This document shows, one piece after another, positions 1 to 7,383 of a stretch of 22,667 nucleotides of DNA; the stretch's first letter is position 1; each line of letters opens with the position of its first letter. Where the stretch lies: contig JAGGAG010000018.1 in NCBI GenBank assembly GCA_017889745.1, forward strand, positions 1-22,667, written 5' to 3'. The notes under the pieces were generated by a model. That model was not told where the DNA came from. It searched no databases and saw only the letters and a list, made by a program, of their open reading frames with translations. The DNA is from Gemmatimonadota bacterium. Lineage in GTDB: Bacteria; Gemmatimonadota; Gemmatimonadetes; Gemmatimonadales; GWC2-71-9. The translations under genes were made by a program, and so were the position numbers.

Positions 1-282
1 GTCGGTGATGCCGAGGCAAGCCGAGTACGGAAAGGCCGCGGTGGCGACGGTATCGCAGTCGACAACGAGTTGGTTCGCCGGGATTGTCATGGCCCAGGAT
101 GACGCAGCCACCATCGCGGCGGTACGGTACTGACCGGCGGTCACGGTGCTGGACTGGCGCGAGACGCGCAGCAGCAGGGGCCCGAGCACCACGACGATGA
201 AGCAGAGCAGGGCGAGCGTGGCGATGGTCTCGACCAGCGTGAACCCGCGCCGTTCGCAGGCCATCCGAATCGGGCGCATCAT
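1..282 (-). CDS. Minor pseudopilin, prepilin-type N-terminal methylation domain (3' end cut by window)
   Basis: The 94 visible codons begin with a short basic leader, then a prepilin peptidase site (Gly13 followed by F-T-L-V-E, so Glu is residue 5 of the mature protein) and a hydrophobic helix of about 20 residues. This is the class III signal of type IV pilus and type II secretion pseudopilins. Two cysteines near residues 76 and 88 could form a disulfide. The ATG at 282 overlaps the stop of the preceding pseudopilin gene in an ATGA arrangement, so the two are probably translationally coupled. The C-terminal part lies beyond base 1, so the subtype (GspI/PilV-like or GspJ/PilW-like) cannot be assigned. 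The family call is secure from the N-terminal motif; the exact role in a minor pilin tip complex is inferred. Confidence 0.82.
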   Translation of the reverse strand, partial: MMRPIRMACERRGFTLVETIATLALLCFIVVVLGPLLLRVSRQSSTVTAGQYRTAAMVAASSWAMTIPANQLVVDCDTVATAAFPYSACLGITD

Positions 283-725
283 CGCACCACCCTCACGAGA
301 CCCGCGCTCGACATGGTGATCTGCCGGTTGGCCTGCCCCGAGGCGATGCTGACGGTCAACGGGAGGGTGGCGACCCCGGTTGGGGACACGGTGACGCTGG
401 CCTCGGAGAGCGACAACGAGTCGAGCTGGTATTCCGTGTCCGGCCCGAACGCCCGGCGCTGGTACAGCGTGCCGGTCGCCAGGTCGCGAATCTCGATTGC
501 CTGGTTGATGCAGTCGCAGGAAACGGTCACGGGACGGCGCTGCCGGCTGGCCAGGGTGAAACTGCGCTCCAGTGTCAGCGCCACGAGGCCCGCGGCGCGA
601 TCCACCCGCGAACTGCGGAAGGCCTTGCCGATGCGTGGTACGCTGGTGAGCACCAGGATGCCCATGACGACCATGACGATGAACACCTCGATCATGGTCA
701 TGCCGCGCGTGTTCCGCACCGTCAT
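279..725 (-). CDS. GspH/FimT-type pseudopilin
   Basis: This 148-residue protein has a short basic leader ending in R-G, followed by M-T-M-I-E-V-F and a hydrophobic helix, which is a prepilin peptidase cleavage and methylation site with Glu at mature position 5. Length and the beta-rich C-terminal half fit GspH/FimT minor pseudopilins, which are inner-membrane proteins built into the pilus or pseudopilus tip. A C-D-C pair lies near residue 70. I chose ATG 725 because AGGGAGGA sits 4 nt upstream; an in-frame TTG at 752 has no such site. The stop overlaps the next pseudopilin start (ATGA). The gene is divergent from 880-1119, and the 154-bp gap between them should hold its promoter. Confidence 0.82.
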   Translation of the reverse strand: MTVRNTRGMTMIEVFIVMVVMGILVLTSVPRIGKAFRSSRVDRAAGLVALTLERSFTLASRQRRPVTVSCDCINQAIEIRDLATGTLYQRRAFGPDTEYQLDSLSLSEASVTVSPTGVATLPLTVSIASGQANRQITMSSAGLVRVVR

Positions 726-879
726 CAAGTCCTCCCTGCGGGCTGTCGCCAACCTGGAGACAAACTAACCGAAATTGCCGGTTCCCGCCCCTGGGCCGAT
801 TGCCCCATTTGACCGGGCGGTGCCGGTGGCTTTACCGTCCATCGCACCGTCCACCCCCACCGAAGGTGTCAAGCACCCC

Positions 880-1119
880 ATGCGCACCCGCGCCCGGATC
901 CTCGAGAACCTGGAATCGCTGTACCGTGAGTCATACGATCGCGCCCGCGGAGAGGGACTGACCTCACGCATGGCCGAACTGGACAATGCCTACATGCGCG
1001 ACCAGCTGATGCTCGAGATCCTCCTCGACATACGCGACCTGTTCTCCGTCGCGCCGTCCGCCAAGGGCGGCAGTGCGCTTGAGACCCTGGAGCGGCTGCG
1101 GCGCCTGGGCGGACGCTGA
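880..1119 (+). CDS. Small conserved-looking protein of unknown function
   Basis: A 79-residue soluble, charged, mostly helical protein (leucine-rich, many Arg and Glu) with no signal peptide, membrane helix or metal motif. I do not recognise the family. The ATG at 880 is preferred because in-frame codons upstream are proline-rich and look non-coding, and GAAGGTG lies about 12 nt upstream. It ends 2 nt before the GTG of the amidohydrolase lipoprotein gene, so the two are probably co-transcribed. The name helical adaptor would be a guess. Confidence 0.6.
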   Translation: MRTRARILENLESLYRESYDRARGEGLTSRMAELDNAYMRDQLMLEILLDIRDLFSVAPSAKGGSALETLERLRRLGGR

Positions 1120-1121
1120 AG

Positions 1122-2765
1122 GTGCGTACCGCCATCCTGGCGCTCGTCGCCCTGGCCCTTGCCGGATGCGACCGCCCCGCACCAGCCGACCTCGTCATCA
1201 TCGGACGGGTCTGGACGGGCGACAGCCTGGCGCCCCGTGCCGATGCGGTCGCCATCCGCGGCGACCGCGTGGTATACGTGGGGGACAGTGCCGGTGCGCT
1301 GCGCCTCGGCGGGCGGCACGCGCGCCTCATCCGCGGCGCCTTCGTGGCGCCCGGGTTCGGCGATACGCATACGCACTTCATCGATGGCGGGATCCAGCTC
1401 GCCTCCGTGGACCTTCGCAGCGCGGACACCCCCCAGGAATTCACCCGGCGCATCAAGGCTTACGCCGGCAGGCTGGCTCCCGGTGAATGGGTGACGCAGG
1501 GGATGTGGGATCACGAGGCCTGGGGTGGGTCGCTGCCGGACCGAAGCTGGATCGACTCGGTGACGCCCAACAACCCGGTGTTCGTGAGCCGGCTCGACGG
1601 TCACATGGGTCTGGCCAACTCGGCCGCGCTCAAGCTGGCCGGTTTCGACCGACATGCGCGCCCCATTCCCGGGGGAACGATCGTGCGCCGCCCTGACGGT
1701 GAGTTGTCCGGCGTACTCAAGGACGAGGCGATGGGCCCGATCTTCCGGGTCCTGCCCGACCCGTCTCCGGCGCAGGCCGACTCTGCTGTTTCCCGGGCCT
1801 CGCACTGGGCCGCCGCTCACGGGATGACGACCCTCGACGCCGTAGCGGTGTCACGTCTCGAGTACGCAGCGCTGGTGCGGGCGCAGCAGGCCGGTCGCCT
1901 GGTCACGCGTGTGCATGCCTACCCGGCGCTGGGCAGCTGGCGATGGGTGGCGACCGACCTCCCCAGGCCGGCCGCCGGGGGCGGCGACCTGCTCGTGGTG
2001 GGAGGGGTGAAGGGCTTTGTGGACGGGTCGCTCGGATCCACGACTGCCTGGTTCTTCGAACCGTACACCGATGCACCGCGCGATCGTGGCTTCCTCACGA
2101 CTCCCGCGGAATCCCTTGCGGCCTGGATCGGGGCCGCCGACAGCGCCGGCCTCCAGGTGGTGGTGCACGCCATCGGAGACCGGGCCAATGCGCTGCTCCT
2201 CGACATCTACGACAGCGTGGCGACGGCGCATGGCCCGCGCGATCGCCGGTTCCGCGTCGAGCACGCGCAGCACCTGCGCGTCGCCGACATTCCCCGGTTC
2301 GCCCTGCAGGGGGTGATCCCCTCGATGCAGCCGTATCACGCCGCGGACGACGGACGCTGGGCCGACAAGCGGATCGGCGCCGAGCGGAGTCGTACCACCT
2401 ACGCCTTCAGATCCCTGCTGGATGCAAAGGCGCGGCTCGCCTTCGGCTCCGACTGGACCGTGGCACCACTCGACCCGCTAGCCGGAATGCAGGCCGCGGT
2501 GACCCGCCAGACGCTCGACGGCAAGCATCCGGAGGGGTGGGTGCCGGAGCAGCGGATCATGGTGGACGAGGCGCTGCGCGCCTACACCTCGGGCGTCGCT
2601 TACGCCCACTTCCGCGAGGACCAGGAAGGCGTGCTCCGCCCGGGGATGCTGGCCGACGTGGTGGTCATCGATCGTGACATCACGGCCGATCCGGTCGAAG
2701 GCATCGACCGGGCGCGCGTGGTGGCCACGGTGCTGGGTGGAAAGGTCGTCTATACTCGGCCATAA
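1122..2765 (+). CDS. Amidohydrolase family lipoprotein (YtcJ-like, amidohydrolase 3)
   Basis: A 547-residue protein with a lipoprotein signal peptide: hydrophobic core, then lipobox L-A-G-C with Cys16 as the lipidation site. The mature part is a full-length metal-dependent amidohydrolase of the YtcJ/amidohydrolase 3 type: an N-terminal beta segment, the metal-binding H-T-H (His83, His85) after P-G-F-G-D-T, later H-A-I-G-D and E-H-A-Q motifs, and G-S-D-W near the C-terminus carrying the expected catalytic Asp. Family members hydrolyse C-N bonds of small substrates, but the substrate cannot be read from sequence. The start is GTG 1122, 2 nt after the upstream stop; it is chosen because it gives an intact lipoprotein signal. 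Anchoring in the envelope suggests action on external compounds. Confidence 0.88.
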   Translation: MRTAILALVALALAGCDRPAPADLVIIGRVWTGDSLAPRADAVAIRGDRVVYVGDSAGALRLGGRHARLIRGAFVAPGFGDTHTHFIDGGIQLASVDLRSADTPQEFTRRIKAYAGRLAPGEWVTQGMWDHEAWGGSLPDRSWIDSVTPNNPVFVSRLDGHMGLANSAALKLAGFDRHARPIPGGTIVRRPDGELSGVLKDEAMGPIFRVLPDPSPAQADSAVSRASHWAAAHGMTTLDAVAVSRLEYAALVRAQQAGRLVTRVHAYPALGSWRWVATDLPRPAAGGGDLLVVGGVKGFVDGSLGSTTAWFFEPYTDAPRDRGFLTTPAESLAAWIGAADSAGLQVVVHAIGDRANALLLDIYDSVATAHGPRDRRFRVEHAQHLRVADIPRFALQGVIPSMQPYHAADDGRWADKRIGAERSRTTYAFRSLLDAKARLAFGSDWTVAPLDPLAGMQAAVTRQTLDGKHPEGWVPEQRIMVDEALRAYTSGVAYAHFREDQEGVLRPGMLADVVVIDRDITADPVEGIDRARVVATVLGGKVVYTRP

Positions 2766-2819
2766 CCACCGTAACCGCAACAGCTTGCCTCTTCTGTTTC
2801 GCCCGCCCCTGACTCGGGC

Positions 2820-2825
2820 TATCTT
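2820..2825 (+). promoter_or_regulatory. Possible -10 element ahead of the E1 dehydrogenase gene
   Basis: TATCTT lies about 52 nt upstream of the E1 start in the 111-bp gap after the amidohydrolase gene. The -35 region 17 bp upstream (TTTCGC) is poor. The gap and the change of function suggest separate transcription, but the promoter call is weak. Confidence 0.3.
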
Positions 2826-2876
2826 CCCGGGTCCCCGGCCGGTCCTAGGCCCGTAACCGCCCCTGCAAAGATCACG

Positions 2877-5006
2877 ATGGCCACTCGCACCAATCGCTCG
2901 AAGGCGCTGGCGTCCACGAAGCTCGAGAAGGCGGATCTCGTCGAGTTCTACCGGGTCATGTTTCTCTCCCGGCGCATTGACGATCGCGAGATCCAGCTCA
3001 AGCGCCAGAACCGGATCTTCTTCCAGATCTCGGGCGCTGGCCACGAGGCCGTGCTCGTCGCGGCGGCCAGGGTGCTGCGCCCGACCTACGACTGGTTCTA
3101 TACCTACTATCGCGACCGCGCGCTCTGTCTGGGCCTCGGGATGACGCCCACGGAGCAGTTCCTCTCGGCGGTGGGTGCGGCGGACGACCCCAACTCCGGC
3201 GGGAGGCAGATGCCCTCGCACTGGGGCCACAAGGACCTGAACATCGTCAGCGCGTCGAGCCCCACCGGTACGCAGTTCCTCCAGGCGGTGGGTTGCGCGG
3301 AGGCGTGGCTCCGGCTCAGCCAGATGCCGGAGGACTCGCGCCCCGAGGTTCCTTTCAAGGGCGATGAAGTGGTGCTCGTCACCACCGGCGACGGCACCAC
3401 GAGCGAAGGGGAATTCTGGGAGGCGCTCAGCAGCGCCACCAACCTGAAGCTCCCGGTGATCTTCCTGGTCGAGGACAACGGGTATGCCATCTCGGTGCCC
3501 GTCGAGGTGAATACGCCGGGGGGCTCCATTTCAAAGCTCGTGGCGGGCTTCCCGGGTCTGTACATCCAGGAAATCGACGGATGCGACCCGATCGCCTCGT
3601 ATGACGCGATGACCCGCGCGGCGGAGTACTGCCGCACGCGGAAGGGCCCTGCCCTGGTGCACGCGCACGTCATCCGCCCGTACTCGCATTCGCTGTCCGA
3701 CGACGAGGTGCAGTACCGCAGTTCCGCGGAGCGCGAGGCGGATGCCGCACGGGACCCGCTCGTCACCTATCCCCGCTGGCTGCTCGAGCAGGGCGTGGCC
3801 ACGGAGGCCGAGCTCGAACTGATCCGCCGGCAGGCGGAGGAGGAGGTGCAGGTCTCCGCCGAGGTGGCCCTCGCGTCGCCGCAACCGGGCGCCAGCACCA
3901 TCTACAACTATGTGTACTCGCCCGACGTGGATCCCACGTCGGAGCAGTTCGACACCGAGGACGACCCGCGCTTCACCGGCGAGCCGACCACCATGGTGGA
4001 CCTGCTCAACGGCTGCATGCGCGATGAAATGACGCGCGATTCGCGCATCCTGCTCTTCGGCGAGGACGTGGCCGACGCCACCCGGGACGACTGCCTGACC
4101 CAGGTGAAGGGCAAGGGCGGGGTCTTCAAGGTGACGTGGGGACTGCAGCGGCAGTTCGGCGCGAACCGCGTCTACAACTCGCCGCTTGCGGAAGCCAACA
4201 TCGTGGGCCGGGCCATCGGGCTCGCCACCCGCGGGCTCAAGCCGGTGGTGGAGATCCAGTTCTTCGACTACATCTGGCCGGCGTTCATGCAGCTGCGCAA
4301 TGAGTTGGCGCTCATGCGGTGGCGCTCGAACAACTTCTTCAGCTCGCCCGTGGTGGTGCGGGTCACGTACGGCGGGTACCTGAAGGGGGGTGCCGTCTAC
4401 CATTCGCAGACCGGCGCATCCCTGTTCACCGCCATTCCGGGGCTCCGGGTGGTCTGCCCTGCCACGGCGCTCGACGCGAACGGCCTCCTCCGCACCGCGA
4501 TCCGCTGCGAGGACCCGGTCATCTTCCTCGAGCACAAGCACCTCTACCGCCAGACCTACAACAAGGCGCCGAACCCCGGCCCCAACTTCATGATCCCCTT
4601 CGGCAAGGCGCGCATCGCGCGCGAGGGGAGCGACCTCACCGTCATCACCTACGGGGCGGTGGTGCAGCGGGCGGTGCAGGCGGCGAAGGAAGTGGAAGAG
4701 CGCCATGGTGTCAGCGTCGAGGTCATCGACCTGAGGTCACTCTCCCCGGTGGACTGGGACACTCTGTTCAGCTCGGTGCGCAAGACGAGCCGGGTGCTCG
4801 TGGCGTACGAGGATTCGCTTTCGTGGGGATATGGTGCGGAAATCTCGGCGCGGATCGCCAGCGACTGTTTCCACTGGCTCGATGCGCCGGTGGGGCGCAT
4901 TGCCGCCACCGACACGTTCGTGGCCTACGCGCCCGAACTGGAGGACGTGATCCTTCCGCAGGTCGATTCGATCGCGCGGGCGATGGAGGAGACGCTGGCG
5001 GCCTGA
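2877..5006 (+). CDS. Thiamine-diphosphate 2-oxoacid dehydrogenase E1, fused alpha and beta subunits
   Basis: A 709-residue single chain with E1-alpha (about residues 20-335) followed by E1-beta (about 362-705), a fusion seen in several bacteria. The alpha half has the thiamine diphosphate/magnesium motif (G-D-G at 171-173 to Asn201) and an H-S-L-S-D-D active-site loop resembling the phosphorylation loop of branched-chain and pyruvate E1-alpha. The beta half has the G-E-D-V start, the P-L-A-E motif and a C-terminal transketolase-like domain. E1 decarboxylates a 2-oxoacid and passes the acyl group to an E2 lipoyl enzyme. The fused layout favours a branched-chain 2-oxoacid (2-oxoisovalerate) type, but pyruvate or acetoin cannot be excluded. 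No E2 or E3 gene is adjacent. The gene converges on the kinase gene with 21 nt between stops. Confidence 0.9.
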   Translation: MATRTNRSKALASTKLEKADLVEFYRVMFLSRRIDDREIQLKRQNRIFFQISGAGHEAVLVAAARVLRPTYDWFYTYYRDRALCLGLGMTPTEQFLSAVGAADDPNSGGRQMPSHWGHKDLNIVSASSPTGTQFLQAVGCAEAWLRLSQMPEDSRPEVPFKGDEVVLVTTGDGTTSEGEFWEALSSATNLKLPVIFLVEDNGYAISVPVEVNTPGGSISKLVAGFPGLYIQEIDGCDPIASYDAMTRAAEYCRTRKGPALVHAHVIRPYSHSLSDDEVQYRSSAEREADAARDPLVTYPRWLLEQGVATEAELELIRRQAEEEVQVSAEVALASPQPGASTIYNYVYSPDVDPTSEQFDTEDDPRFTGEPTTMVDLLNGCMRDEMTRDSRILLFGEDVADATRDDCLTQVKGKGGVFKVTWGLQRQFGANRVYNSPLAEANIVGRAIGLATRGLKPVVEIQFFDYIWPAFMQLRNELALMRWRSNNFFSSPVVVRVTYGGYLKGGAVYHSQTGASLFTAIPGLRVVCPATALDANGLLRTAIRCEDPVIFLEHKHLYRQTYNKAPNPGPNFMIPFGKARIAREGSDLTVITYGAVVQRAVQAAKEVEERHGVSVEVIDLRSLSPVDWDTLFSSVRKTSRVLVAYEDSLSWGYGAEISARIASDCFHWLDAPVGRIAATDTFVAYAPELEDVILPQVDSIARAMEETLAA

Positions 5007-5027
5007 GCGTTCGCGACGGAGCGCGAC

Positions 5028-6968
5028 CTACCGCTCCATCGCCTCCTTGACCTCGCCTGCCGCCGCGATCGCGTTGTCCACGTTCCTCGAGAGCGCGCGC
5101 GCCGCCTGGGTGGCCTGGGTGATGTCTCCCATCACCTCGGACACATTGGACGACTTGAGCTTGAGCAGGTCGAGTCGCAGGTTCTGCATCGCGAGCACGC
5201 ACGAATCGAGATGACGCGCCACCTGCGACTTCCGCGACTCCAGCTGTGCCACCGTGCTCTTCTGCCGTTCCAGCAGTGAGATGTGCCGGTCGCGTTCCTC
5301 GTCGGCCGGCTGGGCCTTGAGCGCGGCGATGCGCTCGTCGATCCGGCTCGTGCCGCCCGCCGCCATCTCGCCATCCATCATGTGCAGCGTCCGGCCGAGG
5401 TCGAGCGCCCGCTTGTAGAGGCCGTCCACTGTCTCGTTGATGTCCGTGAGCACTTCCCGCTCCGAGGGCGGCAGTCGCTCGACCAGCTTGAAGATCGCCG
5501 CGCGATCGCCGTGCACCTGCCGGATGAGGGGGAACTGCTCCCCGAACTCGCGCTCGGGCGGCGCCGGGACCACCTTGGGCAGCATGCCCTTGCCGGAGTC
5601 GCGGCTCGACTCGATCGAATCGGGCGCCGCCGGTCGCCGGAGCACGTCGCGCCAGCTGTATCCCGCCTGCCAGAGCTTGGAGTAGTTGCTCAAGAGCCCG
5701 ATGCCCATGCCGGCCGCCGGGAAGAGGAACCACGGCGGGTCGAGCTGGGTGGTGGCGACGTTCATCAGGAAGAGGCCGCCGTTGACCGCGAGCCAGGTGG
5801 CGAACTGGGCGCGCACCTTCTGCACGATCTTGGGCTCGCCCGTGTCCGGGATCTTGATCTCTCCGCTCTTCTCGTTTCGCTCCTGCCACGCCGGGCGCCG
5901 CTCGTACCGGCGGTCGGCGGCGCGCGACCCGCGCGCCGCGGGCAGGTTCGCCAGTCCGGGGATCGGCTCGTTGCCAGCGCCACCGATCGGGCTGCGCGGA
6001 TTCCCCGCGAGCGGCCGGCGGCCGGCCGAGGTCGAGGGCCGCTGGCCGGCGGTGCTGCCGCGCGCGGCGCCTGCGCGCCACGAGGTGCCGGTTGGGCGGT
6101 AGCCGGTCACCGTCCGGCTCTCCAGCGCGCGCCGCAGTGCGTCGGCGGTGGGCCAGCGGTTCTCGGGATCCTTCTCGAGGCAACGCGCAACGGCGAGCGC
6201 CAGGTCTTCGGGCACGTCGGGACGAGCGCGCCGGATATCGGGCGCCGGCTCCGTGATCTGCTTCATCAGGATGCCAGCCACCGTCGGCGCGTTGAAGGGC
6301 AGCTCACCTGCCAGCATCTGGTACGTGACGATGCCCAGGCTGTAGAGGTCGGAGCGTCCGTCGATTTCCTTTTCGCCGGCCGCCTGCTCGGGGCTCATGA
6401 ACGCGGGCGTTCCGATCGCGACGCCGGCACCGGTGAGCGTCGCGCCCGATCCCTGCGACAGCGCCTTCGCGATGCCGAAGTCGGTGACCATGACCCGGCC
6501 GCGCGTGCCCTCGAGCAGGATGTTGTCGGGCTTGATGTCGCGGTGCACCACCGAGACGGCATGGGCGGCGCTGAGCGCGTCGGCGCTCTCCTTCATGATC
6601 CGGCGCGCCTCCTCCGGGGGGAGCGGTCCCTTGCGCTTTACCCGGCCGGCAACCGACTCGCCGTCCACGTAGCCCATGACAAAAAAGACGATGCCCTTCG
6701 CCTCACCGACCGAGTAGATCGGCACGATGTGGGGGTGGAGCAGCTGGCCGGCCGTCTGGGCCTCGCGCTTGAAGCGCTCCCGGATGTCCTGCTGGAAAGC
6801 GAGTTCGGGCGGCAGCACCTTGATCGCCACCCGGCGCTTGAGCTGCTCGTCGCGCGCGCGATACACGACACCCATCCCGCCCCGCCCGATTTCCCCCTCG
6901 AGGGTATAGGCGGTGCCCAGCGCCTCAGCGACGCGAGCGGCAAGCGGCTTGTCGACGGTTTCGGACAT
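5028..6968 (-). CDS. Transmembrane Ser/Thr protein kinase (PknB-like) with 2TM domain and coiled-coil tail
   Basis: A 646-residue Hanks-type kinase: glycine loop G-R-G-G-M-G, Lys50 in V-A-I-K, catalytic H-R-D-I-K-P-D-N (Asp144), D-F-G (163-165) and S-P-E-Q as the APE equivalent. All expected catalytic residues are present. A low-complexity Arg/Gly/Pro linker (about 290-365) leads to two close hydrophobic helices (about 388-429), matching the 2TM domain type, then a cytoplasmic-looking region ending in a long charged coiled coil. The membrane loop is short, so there is no large extracellular sensor. I prefer ATG 6968: the 34 in-frame codons from the alternative ATG at 7070 have only about 60% G/C at third positions, unlike the rest of the gene, and neither start has a strong ribosome-binding site. 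Substrates are unknown. Confidence 0.87.
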   Translation of the reverse strand: MSETVDKPLAARVAEALGTAYTLEGEIGRGGMGVVYRARDEQLKRRVAIKVLPPELAFQQDIRERFKREAQTAGQLLHPHIVPIYSVGEAKGIVFFVMGYVDGESVAGRVKRKGPLPPEEARRIMKESADALSAAHAVSVVHRDIKPDNILLEGTRGRVMVTDFGIAKALSQGSGATLTGAGVAIGTPAFMSPEQAAGEKEIDGRSDLYSLGIVTYQMLAGELPFNAPTVAGILMKQITEPAPDIRRARPDVPEDLALAVARCLEKDPENRWPTADALRRALESRTVTGYRPTGTSWRAGAARGSTAGQRPSTSAGRRPLAGNPRSPIGGAGNEPIPGLANLPAARGSRAADRRYERRPAWQERNEKSGEIKIPDTGEPKIVQKVRAQFATWLAVNGGLFLMNVATTQLDPPWFLFPAAGMGIGLLSNYSKLWQAGYSWRDVLRRPAAPDSIESSRDSGKGMLPKVVPAPPEREFGEQFPLIRQVHGDRAAIFKLVERLPPSEREVLTDINETVDGLYKRALDLGRTLHMMDGEMAAGGTSRIDERIAALKAQPADEERDRHISLLERQKSTVAQLESRKSQVARHLDSCVLAMQNLRLDLLKLKSSNVSEVMGDITQATQAARALSRNVDNAIAAAGEVKEAMER

Positions 6969-7383
6969 CCGCGCGACTGACTCCGGTCGGACGGGTAATT
7001 GAGATGGCTCGGTTGCTGCCGCGACCGAGGCGCCAATACCCGGTAGCCCATGAATTTGACTGTTCGTCATGAGCGGGGCAACGCCTTGTCGGGAAGGCTG
7101 CCCTTACGCGCCGAGCATCACAAAGATTCAAGTTGCATCGTACGCCCGCTCGCGTGGCGGCCAAAACGGCAGCGCAGGCGCGTGCGGGACCGCCGTTTCA
7201 GCTTGCCGGGGCCCGGCGCACTGGTGCCATCGGGCGGGGTGAATGTCCGAAGTGCTTCTGCCATAACGCAGAAGCGCGTGCCGTCAGGCGTGGCACATGG
7301 GGTGCACCTTCACGTCCAAACTTTCTCGCAGGCGAAGTCGCTTGCGCCGCAAAGGCAGGATTCCAATGGAAGGATCCAAGATA
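6969..7383. other. Divergent intergenic region between the kinase and lon genes
   Basis: About 415 bp (313 bp if the longer kinase start is used) that is less G/C-biased and shows no convincing gene. It must hold the promoters of both genes. Visible structure: a perfect 8-bp inverted repeat at 7254-7275, an 8-bp palindrome GGTGCACC at 7301-7308 and a small hairpin GCCTT-N6-AAGGC at 7083-7098. On the minus strand a weak kinase promoter may be TTGAAT (7126-7131) with CGTAAG 17 bp downstream. I see no CIRCE element and no HspR-type inverted repeat. Confidence 0.5.
7254..7275 (+). promoter_or_regulatory. Perfect inverted repeat upstream of lon
   Basis: Arms GCTTCTGC (7254-7261) and GCAGAAGC (7268-7275) are separated by six bases, CATAAC. 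The symmetry can be extended by a G-T and a G-C pair. It lies 108 nt upstream of the lon start and is not followed by a T run, so it looks more like an operator or a leader hairpin than a terminator. The regulator is unknown. Confidence 0.45.

Noticed and set aside
5283..6980. Long plus-strand open frame opposite the kinase gene
   Set aside because: It is the mirror of a high-GC coding strand, is rich in Arg/Gly/His, has no family motif, and lies over a kinase with all catalytic motifs.
6969..7070. 34-codon N-terminal extension of the kinase from ATG 7070
   Set aside because: Low G/C at third positions and no ribosome site; kept only as an alternative start.
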